From Pleurostoma richardsiae (Eukaryota > Ascomycota > Sordariomycetes > Calosphaeriales > Pleurostomataceae): 64,000 bases of DNA. The stretch covers positions 122,750 through 186,749 of the forward strand of contig JANBVO010000056.1 in the NCBI GenBank assembly GCA_030052745.1, written 5' to 3'. The position numbers and the translations under genes were made by a program. The notes under the pieces were generated by a model. It was not told where the DNA came from, did no database searches, and saw only the letters and a program-made list of their open reading frames with translations. Positions within the stretch are counted from its first letter, which is position 1; each line of letters starts with the position of its first letter. Below are positions 48,285 to 61,500 of this stretch, piece by piece.

Positions 48285-51241
48285 TCAGAGAGCAAGGCCG
48301 GTCCCATCGCCGGTCCACCGGTACAACGCCAAGAGCTCCCGACGTCGCTGATGCTGCTCGCCGAGGTCCTCGGGTACGCGACCGCGGACCTGAGCGAGGG
48401 CGCTGCGCATGACCTTACTAAAGTTGCGCTTTGAATAGCGTTAGTGAAGGGAGTTTTGAGTATATCGGGCTGAGGCAACATACCTGGTATTCAGTGCTGA
48501 GTGTCACAACACATGCTTCATGGGCGCGGATGATAGTCTCGCACGCCTTGACAACGCTGGGAGAGGCTTCAGACTGCAGCTTGTCGGCAATCAAGAGCAG
48601 GAGGAATGAGCCCTGGAGCAGATAGATGCCGAAGAAGAAAGGCATGAACTCTAGGCCAGGGTCGAACTCTAGGATGTTGCTGATGGCTTCAGCAGCTGAG
48701 ACGGCGTGGCTGGTCGCGGTGATGAAGCCCTGTGAGCTGATCCACAGGTCGTTGTCGTCGAGCAGGTTGATCGGGTCCCATTTACCCGCGAGCAGAATGT
48801 GCAGCACGTGCATGACATGGTTTCCATACGCCAAAACGATCCGAGTCTGGATGTCGGACTCGGACATCCGGCTGACGCTCGTGTGCACGCTGTGGACGGA
48901 GTGCACGCTTGGCGTCCCGACATCAGCCGGGTTCGCGAGAGCATCAGCCATGGCCATGACATTATCGTTTTTGTCCTCCGACGATGCCTGCTGCATAGCC
49001 GTGCTAAGGTTCTTTTGCTCGAACCTCTTCAGGCTACGCTCGTACGCCTCCAGATGCCGTGCGATCTCGGCTGCCTGACTATCCCACTCCCGAGAGGACC
49101 GAAAAGCGACGCCGAAGCGGGGGTGGTTTCGCGCGTGGTGCAAATCGACAATCTCGCCCAGGATGGTCATCAACGGCAGGAAGTAACCGTAGATGCTGTG
49201 CCCTGTGCATTCGAAGGATGGGCCGCGCATACCCCCGTTCAACTGTCCCCCGCTGGGATCGGATGCTAGGACATTGGGGTCAGTGTAGGAGCGGAACTCG
49301 CCATTTTGGTACTCGGTGTCGTCCATGGGCTGCAAGAGACCGTCGCATTCGACATCGAGCAGGAAGAGGGGTCGGTTGTAACAAAGGGCAAGATGGCGGT
49401 CGACAATGTAAACGAGCCACCAAATCCGCCGCCTCTCCTCTCGCTCCTCTTCCGTGACAGTTCCCGGCATGCCGCTGCCCATACTACCGTCAGATTCTCG
49501 GTCCGAGATCTGCGGATCCGCTTCCGGAGCACTCATGGATGCGGGCAGCTCTCGGCCGAGCTTCAACTCTCGTGCCAGAGACCAGGCCGCATTCCACCAC
49601 CGCAGACTAGCGCCCTTGTACTCGCTGGCGGAAACCACCGTAGCCAAGTGGATATAAGTCACGACGTCGTCGAGGCACCCAGCAGCACCAAAGGCCCCGG
49701 TCTCGCCACTCAATGCATCCATACTGATCGATCCAGGGAGGGCGACTCCGAGCCCGCCCAGAGCGACACCGTCGACCACTGGGCTCGAGACTGGAGACAC
49801 ATCTCCGGATGGTGTATGAATCAGAGGCTTGAGAAGACTGACCGTGAGCTCGAGCAGTTTTTGGCAGACTTTGCCGCGTGCAGAGGGCATGCTTGTCAGG
49901 AATGGCGCGTCGCTCGTTTGCGCAGCAACCCAGAGAATGCTTGCGAGGAGGGCGGGCTGGCACTGGCGCGGCTTAGAAGGATGCAGGAAGGATCCCTTGC
50001 GGAAGATGTATCCGAGGACGTACGGCGACATCGGGTGCATCTGGGCGGATGAGGAACTGGCAAAATATAGGTCGACCAAGTCGCATGCCAGAGAAAGAGG
50101 AATAATGTTTCCTAGATGCGGAACTAGAGGTTCTAGAACCGGGTACCGTAGCTGCGTCTGGCCATAGTTGTTTTGCGGTATTTGTGTCTGATATTGTGGA
50201 GGCGGGGATGGCATGGAGATCCAGCCCGGAGAAGTCGGTTCTCCAGGCATCGGATACGCGCTAAGGGGGCTCGTGCCCATTCGAAACGAAGTAGTATTGG
50301 CAGAGTAGGTTGTCGGGCTCTGATTCGGGAGGCCGTATGGCAGCTCGGGGTAGCCGGACATGGCGCCTTGGTTCGTACCATAGGGGTTGTGGACGGAGGT
50401 ACTGAGCATGTGCGCACTCATTGCTTGTCTGTCGTATACACTGCCGTATCCATTCATGTCCAAGTCGGTCGCGCTCTCGAGGTGGTCCCTATCCATAGCC
50501 CCTGCGTGGCTCGACATGTGAGATTGCTGAGCCACCATATCCGTGAGGCTATCGATGCTGCCTGCCCTTTGGCTTCTCGGGAGCCCCTCGTCGTCGACAT
50601 CATGCATCATCCTATCGTTACCACTAGAAGCCTGCTCGCCCACGATGATGGACTTCCCCTCCGGGCGTGGGTCGATAGAGTGATCGGAGTCACCTTGGAT
50701 CGGAGATCTCTGACCATTCTGGCCACCACTCGCCGCTGCTTGTGCAGCCGCCTGCTGAGCAAGATCCTTACGTGAGGCCTTGCCCCTTTTCTTCCTTTCT
50801 CTGATATATTCGCAGCCTAGACCGAACTCTGAAGGCATCCCAAAGTTAGCTCCTTGCATGTTTTGCAAGCTCACACGTGATTCAGCACGAACCTATGCAG
50901 TGGGCGCAAGGGTGCTGGCCGTCACACTTGGTCCGCAGTTGATTACACTGATCGCAGGCCCTACTGATTCTCCGGCGGATGGGACCAGCGGCACTAGCTG
51001 CTCTTGCTCCTGGCCCGTACGGATGCTGCCTGTGTTTTACCTGGGGACCAGCCCGAGCAAGATGGGGATTGTGAACCCCTACATGTTGCTGGAGCTGTTG
51101 GAGAGCATAATGAGATCCCTGTGCTAATGTATCAATGCCAGCAGGGTGAAGGTGGCCCGATGGGACATGCCCATTCGAGAGAAGGGTGGCCGACTGCATA
51201 GAGTGGTATGGGGAGAAGCGGTGAAGCGGATTGGACAACAT
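48285..51241 (-). CDS. xyr1: XYR1/XlnR/XLR-1: Zn2Cys6 activator of xylanase and cellulase genes
   Basis: The main activator of hemicellulose (and in many Sordariomycetes cellulose) degradation and pentose catabolism. Three exons on the minus strand, 51241-50893, 50828-48484 and 48428-48285, encode 945 residues; Trichoderma reesei Xyr1 has 940. Introns of 64 and 55 bp sit in the zinc cluster and near the C-terminus (after STEYQ). The protein opens [30 protein letters not shown] followed by CAHC and EFGLGC forms the zinc cluster from residue 96, then the basic [14 protein letters not shown]-like linker (here [14 protein letters not shown]). The central regulatory domain includes [24 protein letters not shown] and [20 protein letters not shown]. 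In HAVSAAEAI, Val826 and Ala829 match the residues (T. reesei V821, A824) whose change deregulates Xyr1, so this allele looks wild type. The final [10 protein letters not shown] is the conserved end. Confidence 0.97.
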
Positions 51242-51295
51242 GTTGAACGGGTCGTGACCACCAAACGATGTCAAGATATCTGGAATGTGGCGATA

Positions 51296-51535
51296 TCAGG
51301 GTAAAGTGTGTCTCAGGGACAAAGCTGATCGGCTACCAAAAGGTTTGTCAGTAGGTGAAGAAGGATCACAAGACGCGCCACTTCGAACGAGTGCAAGTAG
51401 TTGGGTGAAGAATAGCTGCGCCGAGAAGATGATGAGACTTCCAATGAAGTAGAGTCTGTCGGGATGGCAGGTGGAGGTTGGAGCTCTCATATATCTCTGC
51501 CCTTGGCGGAGTTCACAAGCTGCCGGACGGTACAT
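51296..51535 (-). promoter_or_regulatory. 79-codon upstream open reading frame in the XYR1 leader region
   Basis: An ATG-initiated frame of 79 codons ends 54 bases before the XYR1 start codon. No further ATG occurs between its stop and 51241. If the transcript begins upstream of 51535, this frame could limit XYR1 translation unless a leader intron removes it (an ATTCCAG acceptor-like sequence lies near 51276). No similarity to known proteins is seen. Confidence 0.35.
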
Positions 51536-54500
51536 GGACGGACCGAAGAGCTCTTTGTGGGGAAGGGCTTGCAGGGCATAAGCATGATGAGATGGTGGGC
51601 GGGCATGATGAATGCCAGACCAGTCAAAGGAGTGGAAAGGGATCGCCGCGGTTGTTCGACCGCACGGCAGAGACTTGCTGCGAGATGGGATGGAACAGAG
51701 GGCGATACCACACAGCGGGGTTGAGGGTGTGGAGGGGGTTTGGGGGTTGAGGACAACGGCTTATAGACGGCGACAGGGGTCATACGTAGGTCGTATGGGA
51801 CCAAGGAAGGGGAACGTGAACGTACCGGATGGTCGATCTGGGAGACTGATTGACTGACCGGCAAGGTCTGAACTTGGCCGGCCCGTCCAGAGTCGAGTGA
51901 AACAAGGTCCCAAGTTGCCTCACTAGCTCACGGGCACCGTATCTCCCTTCGCGAACCTAGGCCGCGGCCCTCTCGTAGGAAGCTAGCGGTGTCCCTCGTC
52001 GCTGTCGATGTCGCCCGTTCTCTAGGCGGGTTCTGAGCAGACGAAGTACGAAGAAGCTCACAACCCCGTAAAGACCGGTCGGGGTATGTTGAGCAGCTGC
52101 CGGTAAAGTGCCTCGAGAGTAGGGCGGAGCGAGACAGAGGTGCCAAAAGGGCCAGCGGATGCCGGATTCGACACAGCAGGACAAACAGGCCAGTCCTGAA
52201 CGGTATTCGACTCCTCCAGAGCACTTTCAGGGACAATGTCTGAGGTCTTGGCGTGCATACACAGCAGGAGGTTCGTCAGGAGAGCTTGTTGACCAGACGG
52301 GCGTCGATTGGTGAGCGCGGCGGGAGTCCTCTCAGCAGCGCAATATCGAGTATGGCATTTATATTGGGGCGGTTAATATACAGCGCGGCGGGAGAGGCGA
52401 GGTTGTCACCAAGGGACGAGGACGACGAGAGGTGAGTCGCAAGGTGCGTGAAATTTTCAGTCATATGCTGGTACAGCTGTGACGCCCGCCGCTGTTGGAG
52501 CGGCCAGCAGAGCCATTACATATGAGGAAGGAAATGGAGTGATGGACCGTCCCCTCACGACATGGCCTTATACTAGTCGCCCTTAGTAGCATGCAGTATC
52601 TCTCTCGCAATATGGGGTCTCCGCTCGTACCAGAGGAGCCAGGGGAGACCGGCGCCGACAAGGATGCGCGAGAAAGAGAAGACACGGGGACAGCGGGGCC
52701 AGAAGGGGAGGCCGCTTCGCCGCTGGCAATTGGAGGAAATGCACCCTTTGGTGGGGATGCACGACCAGAGGCCAGAAAAGACACTAGGAGGCAACGGCCA
52801 TGACTGCTCCCAACGGGAAAAGCTCGTGTACATCGCAGTACTTCGCGCCACAAGTACCTGCGTGCAAGCTGCGGGCACATTTGCGTGAGAGGTACCTTGA
52901 CCTGCCATTCCCGCGCGTCAGGTACAGTGAGTGCCACACTGGAGGCACCCAGGCCCGGATGCTTCTTCAGTCGAGTCGGGGTGTCCTCGCAGGAACAGGC
53001 GAAATGCCCTCCCAAGACGCCGGCGCTCTCCTCCCCTCCTGCGGGTCCGACCCAGCAGGCAAGATGATTTGCGCGCGTTGGTGGCCCTCGGCATCCTCGC
53101 GGCCATACTGCAAGACGTGCAGCGAACGAGCTGGCCGTGCTCTTGCGCACGCTCTGCGGGCGATCTCGGTGTGAGGGGGGAAGCGCAGGAAAGGAGAGCG
53201 AAAAGTGAGTGAGAAGCGGTCGCGGAGATGGTGTCGAGGGCCCTGTTGGAGAGAGTCGGGCTGTGCCATCCCTACCAATAGCATCCGAAGCGGGGGCGCT
53301 ATACTCGGTCCATTGTCGCCGAGCGGGCATCGTCACGCTGACCGGCCTCTGCTTACTGGCCTCTGGGGCGGCGCCTGACTGGCGCGCCCTGGGGGAAGTT
53401 CGGGGAAACGCGTGCTAGCGAGGATGCGGCCGCTGCAGCAAATGTGGCCCAGCCGGATCGGTCTCCCATCTTTCCATGAATCGTCTTTCTCCTGCCGGCG
53501 TGTGATCGCACCTGCTCCAGACCTCCTCCACCCCCGGTCCTCCACCTCGCGGCTCCTGCTCCAGGGGTCCGTTCGTCTTGGCCCCCCCTCTATCCCCCGG
53601 CAGAGGGGGACAACCCGCATTCTGAATTGCCCGAGGGTCTGCCCGTTCCTATGATGTGCTGCCTAGACACCGTGGCCTTATCTTCTTCGGCAGGTCGCCC
53701 AGAGGGTAGGCAATGACGGAATGGAAGGAAAGCCATCCAGATCCTTTCCCCTATAGCTGGGCGGTGTTAAGCATGTGTACACTCACTGTACGTGGTTGGT
53801 GCCATGTTTGCCCGTGCCACGATTTTGTCTTTTTGGCTGTCCGTGCCGGGAGCATTCTACTACGGGTGGCATATCGGGTCGTGCTCCTACTGAACAGAAC
53901 CGTCGTCCACATTGCATCCGCTCGTGGCGGATGGCTGTCACAGACTGGCAATCATGGCATTGCTCATCATACTCCGTCCCAAACTCTCGCATCCACAGGT
54001 TCGCGCCTCCCCCGGATTGGCGTGGAAGCTGGGATCCGAGGATGGCGAGAGGGCCTGGAGAACCAGCGGAACAATAGAGTGGGGCCTTCGAGAACGAAAT
54101 GATGATGCTTGGAACAGAATGGCCAACGCGCACAAGCGCAGACGGAGATGTTGGGGTATTCTGGAACGTTGTCGGCTTTAGTGAGAAGCGTTCCGAGAGG
54201 ATGCGTCCAAGGTGGTTGCGGGGTTGACCAAACTGGTCAGGCACGCAGGTCGCAGTGCAGGCCGTGTTAGGCACAGCGGCGGCGTGCATGCACCCATGGA
54301 GGCATGAGATCCGCCGAATCGACCATCGCCCCGACCCGTCCCCAAGTGACGAAAAGCGGGAGACTTCGTGGCTCTATGACGACTGCCGTAGCACCGTCGT
54401 CGACCTCAGCAGTGCCCGGAGGTCATCAGTGGGCATTGCGGGGAAATGGAAATGCAGCCGGAAAATACTTCCCTGCAGTCAAGGTACCTGTCGAGACGTC

Positions 54501-55508
54501 GTCTCGGTCTTCAGCTTGATGTCAGTGACGTCGATCTACAGCGGTGTTCGGTGAGCCGGAGATATTCCTCATAGAACAGCACGGCTAGTCCGCACCAGAG
54601 AGCGAAGAATCCTGATATTTGATCAAGAGACACATTTAAAGCTGCATGAAAGAGCTTAAGCTCTATCATAAGCACCGAAGTAGGCACAAAATGACCCATC
54701 GAGCATTGAAACGAAACGGAAAGCCGCCGTCCCCTACCTTCCAAGTCCCTGGGATGCCAGGAAGCCAAATCTCAGCTCCGCTGAGCCGCTTCCCTTCGTG
54801 GCTTGCTGAAAAAAGACATGTTAATGTGAAGACGGGACGTCGCGGGCAGCTCACTCTTCATGCAATCAACACCTTGTTCTTCAAGATGTAACTACAAAGT
54901 ATCTCCAAGTCATGTGGTAATTGATCAAGCACCACATCAGATCTCGATAGTAAGACCTCGCGGAAAGACTAAAGTTAAAGGTAGAGTACAGTAATTACCC
55001 CGGGGACCACCTCGTACAACGCGACGATGCTATTGGCAAGCAGAGCTCAGAACCTGTGCCTGCAGGGGCCTTGTTCGCTCCGCGATGCCGGGATCGTTTG
55101 AGTGGTCCGTCTCTCCGTCGTCGCATCGTGGGCCGTTGGAGGGCGAGTGCCGTTCATAGTGCTCAACCTTAATTCACAAGCCTCCGGAGCATCTCCTGAC
55201 TGCGCTATCCGTTGGCTTGGAGTACTTCCAAGTTGAGATGCGTCGAGAAGATCTTGTCAATATTCATCTGTTGGAAGAGGCGGAGATGGCAGGTGCAGGT
55301 CGTCCATATGCACCTTCCCGGTATTGCTTCTCGTACCTTCCTACACGGCGTCCTGTACCTGATCTTGTACAGTACCTCTCCTGCCTAGATTTGGGAGGCA
55401 CCTCACTCTCCTTGAACCATCAACCTTGCTCAACCAGACGCTCCTTCCCTTGGTTTATGTTCAGGCCAACCTGCACCTTCCTGCTCGCAGCGACGGTACA
55501 TCAAGGTA

Positions 55509-55531
55509 GGTACGTACCTTAGGTACGTACC
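55509..55531. repeat. two copies of the self-complementary 10-mer GGTACGTACC
   Basis: GGTACGTACC occurs at 55509-55518 and again at 55522-55531, separated by TTA. Each copy is itself a palindrome, so the pair is both a direct and an inverted repeat. Loose relatives (GTACC, ACCTAG) crowd 55310-55400. Confidence 0.75.
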
Positions 55532-58500
55532 AGGAGCATCTGTCCTTGATGCCAAGACATCGTTCGAGGAAAGAAGGGGTCAACGAAACGGTAGGCGCAA
55601 CACTTCACCGTGGCCGCCAACTGAGGGGACCTTCTTCCTGAAGACGATTCTCGTCGCCGTATGCTCTCCCCAGACGCAACCTTCCTACCGTTCAAGAACC
55701 AAGTTACCTTGTCTGCCGTTTGGAGTCGCCGCTGGACAAGTGCCGCCTCTGCAGCGTGTTTCGGTGAGGGTTCGCGACATCGGATTGGCTACCAGAACGC
55801 CATTTTGCCCAACCCCTGTTTGGCCGCGCCAAGAACGTTAACGGCCGCCGGACCGATACTCCAACGTGCGCCCCGGCTAACATCTTTCACCGTCTCTTCC
55901 ACCTCATCCTCTTCACGGCCTTCAAAAATGCTGTCCGAGTCTGTCTAACGCACGGAACACAGTAACTTCCCTGCACGCGCCCATGGTGTCCTGCTGCCGC
56001 GGTTGACTATCTCGATGATATCTCATCACAATATTGGGCAGGCTGCGAACCAGGTAAGTAGCTTTCTAAGCCCTGGTGAAGCACCGCTCACGAGGAAGTC
56101 CTCATGCTAGGATTGGCTCGTTCGAGTGAAGGATTCCTTCTCTGTGCAAGCTGCTCTTCGCCCATGCTGTCCATGCCTCATGGCATCGGCGAAGGCGGCA
56201 TCTCCGTTCTGCCGCCCTCGCCACGTGGCAGGGAAATGTCGAGATGGACCAATAACTTGTTTCATCCCTTCATAACTCCCTTTCTCGATCCGGTACTGTA
56301 TATGGGATCCGTTTCATGTTTCTGTTCCAGTCACAGCTGCGCTCGTCGGGGAACCGTAAGCAGGCCACTACAATTAATTATCCGAGACAAGCAAATAACG
56401 GCCTGGGAAAGTGGCCCCGGAACCCGTTTGTCAAGGTGAAGGATGCGAACATCAACCCCACGGCGAAGAGAGGCGACGGAAGCTCACCTACCTTTCATGC
56501 CCTTTCGGTCCGCTGGTCATTCCCATTCCGTTGGGCACGGCACTGCAGCTGTCAATATGTCGACATATGCAGTGGCACATCGACCCGCCCTGAAGCATTG
56601 GTTTCCTCGCGCACCACTCAAACTTGCAAGTTCCTCGACTGACACAAGTCCCTGGAGCTGCCAGCTGTACCCCAAATGGGGATGCTCTCAAGGTCGACAT
56701 CAACCACAACGACTGATCACAAGAGGCAAATTCGAACTTATATCAACGTGCATGCTTGATATGCCTCGTTGTGGCAAAGCCAGGCCGGCAACTGCCAACT
56801 TCCGGTGTCGTGGACAAAGGTAATTGCCTGTTAGATTACAAGTCTCGACCATTCCAGAGCATGGTGCTGGGCTGCCATCGGTTTCTCGTAACGCTTGTCC
56901 ACGACTGAACGGCCGGCCAATCCTTTGAAAGAGGCGTCAAGTTCTAATCATCTGCTCTACCCCTCTCAAAGCTCAATGGTCGTGAAAGCGCTTAAGCACG
57001 GGTGACTCGAGCTATGTAGTATATTTGTGCGTCTTAGTCGGCGTTCTCAAGACTCGTACAAGTTACGGTCATCTGGAGAAAAAACTGGATTTCGTTTCCT
57101 ACACTGCTCAACTGAAGGCTTGCACTTAATCGCATCCTGTACCAGATTGGTCAGTGACGAGTGAAGATGATACGACTTCTCTTTTTCTATTCCTTTTTGG
57201 GAGGCACGGGCAAAACCAGCGGCATAGTGGTACGGCAGGTTAGCTGCAGGTCCCAAGCTCTTACCTGGAAACCCGACCATCCTTGATCCATCCCGTACGA
57301 AACCAGCTGTTCCTTACGATCCGCGAGCCAATATCGATCACAGAGCGGTGGAAACACCGAGAACCGAGCATTAATAGCAGGAGCGGGATGCACAACACCA
57401 GCTGAGATGACGGCAAACCAGTTCCGTCGTGACAGTGTCGGAGGAAAGGAGATTGAAGGTACGGAAGCCACGTGTGGTAGGAACTGATGGTGGCGAGGAG
57501 CCCGGAGGCTGGGTGCCCCCCTGGCCTGGACTCCCGATACCCTTCAAAGTCTCCGGATTTAGATTACATGATGCTTTAGCGAGAGACACGGGATACCTGC
57601 CAGCCTGTCAGACGAACCAGACACAGGCACAGTGCTGGCTCCGGACCTGGGCGCCAACCACCTTGTTAACAAGCGCCATCACCAAGAGTTGCCTCTTACT
57701 CGACGCGGGCTCTGAGGCCCGATCTTGTGTGCTTTCACCGCATGACTTCATCAAATTTAATATATAGACTACTGCCCAGCTCGAGTGGAGGCCTGCAGAA
57801 AGAACGACGAGGCGTTGAACTGTCTGATGCCGTCACCCCAGATCTTCGAGTAGCTGCGGGACTACCTCTTCATTTTTGCCGACAAGGAAGCTTGGCTAGC
57901 AGCACAGCATCGCTCCTTCAAGGATGCAACCGTTGACGAGGAAAGAAACTGTTGCCTTGCCGGCGTGGCGTCGACAAAGAAGGAGTGTCGGGCAGAGGCA
58001 GGGATTGATCGTCATATGATTGCCTATCACCTATCCCCCTGCAATTCCAGCCGCTCACCTACTGGACAGTACAGTTTGGCTCGGCAATCTGTCGGTCCGT
58101 CATGCTTGTCACCGTTCAGTCGCCCCATTCGGACTGTCGCTCCGTGCAGCGTAACATTTTGGCTAGGGCCTCACGGCACTTCTGGCCAGATCGCTCGGGA
58201 GCCAAACGCGGAACGGTCGTTTTGCGGGGGATGACTCTGGGGATAGAGTCAATGAAACTCTTCGGCCAGGCCGGCTATGGTGAGCAAGAGTGGAGGTGAG
58301 CTTGCCTGTTCGGATCTGTCCAGGACTTCCTGTTTGTTGCTGTCGAGTCTGCATGCAAATTGTGAGCAGCTCTGGACTTCAGCAGGAATGACACAGTAAG
58401 CCTCAGCATCGAGTCTTGCAGTGTAAGCCCGTCTTGTCTTGAAATGAACCCTAGCCAGGAAGTATTGGCGGTACCCTTCCTGCAGCATGAGCCTTTCGTA

Positions 58501-61500
58501 CATCCATGGCTCGAAGCAGACCTTCCCTCCCGCTATTCAACGGTAGGAGACTGTGATCCACCTCGACGGTGCACTTTCGTGAATGGCTGAACTCAGCATT
58601 CAAAGTGCGTGCCTGAGGATGGTTCGGGATGCTCTTCACAAGAACCCACAGCTGACACGAACCGTGTTTTGGCTCTGATGCAGGGTTGTGAGAGCCGCTC
58701 AGCCAGAGCCGCGGGGAGTGCAATGACCATCAAGAAAGGGGCCCCGCGATTGACGGTCCTGATTCGCACGTGGCGTCGTCCGTAAGTGTTGAAGATCAAA
58801 CTCTCCTATTCCGCCGTCGGTTCGCTCCGCGGAGGACTTCCCTTTCATCTTAACTCCGTCCTTGTAGGACCATCTAGCGCGGGCGCATTACATGGCAACC
58901 GACATGGGACCATTACGAGTTTCAATACGATATGCCCGTTGTGCCACACTATTTCAACGTCTTTCTTTCTTGGCTGCTCCAGATTCCAGGGTCTCAACAC
59001 ATTGACTTTCAGGAACGGCTGAGCCCAACTCTTCTCATCTTCTGGAAGGAATCGGTGCTTGTATAATGATGGTCGACGGTGGTACCTATCGATAAGCCTG
59101 CTTATCAACATTCCCCTTTGTTCTTCGCCGATTTGACAACAGGACGAGCATGCAGGAGGCCTATTCTGATTGCCGTGAGAGGCTCAGCTACTCATGCAAC
59201 ACTCGAATGGCCGCCGTGGAACAACCTTGAAGGTTGTCGCTATGTACACAGTCTGATGTGCAAGCCTGATCCTTGCCCTGCATACACGGAACAAGCTGCG
59301 AAGACCCAGCTGTGACACCTCCTTCCGTCTCTCACCTCTCTGCCGCTATTTCCCGTTCGTCTGAATCGGGATTTCCTCTGTGCGTCTCGTACCCCTACGT
59401 GGCAATATTCTACCCTCTATCGTAGAGAAACACCATTTTTCCTACTCTTGAAGCTGTGGCAAGCCCACCCATTGCTGGGCTGGCGAGCAACCTCTACCCG
59501 TATATCTGTTTTGGATTGACGGCTGCTAAATCGGACGGAATGCGCCACCTTCAGAGGGAAGCGTGAGAGACTGATCTGACGAGGATATGCGTTTGGCATT
59601 GCGGGGACGCCGAACCGTTCTCTCAGCTTTCGTGGGCTGCATCCCATACCCTTCAACGACCAGCATCTGACGTCCCACGGCATTGTGGACGCAGGCCCGA
59701 CCAATCGTTTTCCCAAGCTGTCGGTGCTTGATGCATCCCGGCCCCTTTCTCGAAGCATCTCAAACGCCGTCTCCTGAGCCTCGCCAGCCGTGGGATCAAT
59801 ATCCTCGGATGCCACTCCTACCATGTTGCCGCTCGATGCCACCTGCACGTTCCCGTCGTTCGGTCTCAGTGCAGAAAGGTCGGGTGCAGACGCAGACATG
59901 TTGGCGATCGTTGCCTTGCAGCAGACCTGCTTCTAGCAACACTGGGTGAGACGACATTATTGATCAGGTGCTGAGGTCGCCATGACCGAGATGAGATGTA
60001 CGAAGGATTCCGATAGGCTCTTGCTACCAAGCGACACCTACAGGACTCGGGAAGGCCACGGATGCAGAGGCTACATGGAAGACTGCATCACACAACAGGG
60101 CCTCAGCATCATGCTCGACCTTCTAGAAGACCTCTAGATTCTGTGAGCTAGGAAGTTTAGGTGTTCAGGGGTAGGCAATAGGGTTTGTGCCTTTTGATGC
60201 AGCTTCCGCAAGTGAGAGAACGAGTCTTATTGCTGCCCGTAAACCGTCATATGCAGAATCACATGATGCAGTGGCTCTTTTCACGAACTTACCGAGTCTG
60301 GAAACCCTGTTTTAGTTCAGCCTGTCCTGCTCGGTCGTCTGTAAGCGGCCGTTGATGAGGCTCTCTTGATATATCTCATGTATTATCAAGCCTGCCTGGC
60401 CGGTTGCAAGGCGTAATGACAGATTGCCGACATGTGGACCTCGACGCTGAGCCGCATCAAACCCTGCCTCATCTTGAGGACGGTAGTCTTCGTCGTGACT
60501 TGTGTACCCTGTAGCAGAAGGGGGGGCTCTTGCTGAAGGACTTTGTATACTCCATGGCCCCCTTTTCTCAGCCTCGCTCCAGGCTGAAGGTGGAGTGGCT
60601 CCAAGCGGATCTGGCTAAACACCACACTGGCATGCGGCTGTGTTTGATCTTGATGAAGTTGTCGTCCCCACACGGGATATACAGAATAGCAGCCGCGTCT
60701 GGGCGTGCCGACTGAAGCTGCTTTTTGTGAGTTAGAGGGTGCCAGAGGCTACGTAGGTATAAATTGAGGGACAATGCTCTCCTGATGGTGTCCTTAGCCG
60801 GCGAGCTGTGAGAAGAATGACAGGATCCCGCCCAAACCGCTCTTCCTCGTAAGGGCGTACAGCTTAACTCCCTTCATAGGGACAATGGATTAAGTGCAAA
60901 GACTTCCTCTACTGGTGTTCCTTCTATTCCTTGCGTGGTTTGCCAAGTCCTGCTTTCAAGAGGCGGGACTCAATCTGTCAGGATATGTGGACACTATCCG
61001 TGCTCTTCGTTGAAGGGAGTTCATTGTACGTTCTCAAAAAGCTTGGCACTACACCTTGCAAACCCCTGGATGAATGCCGGATTCTGGTGATGTACGCACT
61101 GCAGGAAGCCCCGGTTGCTGGGAAGCTGCGACGGTATCGGGAGAAATCTGACGTTTGGAAAGGTACTATATCACAGAACATTGCCTTGTTCGTCTGCCTC
61201 GTTCAAGGTCGGCGTTACTCCATGCTCAGGGGGTGATCGAGGATGCGAAGGTTTCCCCAGTGGTGCGGCAAACACAGCCATGGAAAGAGTGCGGTCTCGG
61301 GGTTGGTCGAGATCGAGGTGTGGAAAACGACACGACATCTCGAGGGTGATCTGCACTGGTATCGATTCTTTTGCAAAGAAACTGATATCAGCGGTCTGTT
61401 TCGGCCGCTTACCAGCCTTCAGTTAATGTTGCCTTACCTTGAAAACCCCGAGGCGAGCGATGCAATCGACCGCTGATGCGGTTCGCCAGCACGATCAGCT

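Noticed and set aside
43817-51241. a metabolic gene cluster made of HIS2, amidase and XYR1
   Set aside because: The genes belong to unrelated pathways, each is a common single locus in fungi, and no biosynthetic core enzyme is present.
52461-53336. 291-codon minus-strand open frame upstream of XYR1
   Set aside because: Ser/Pro/Arg/Ala-rich with no recognisable domain; other frames over the same DNA are almost as open.
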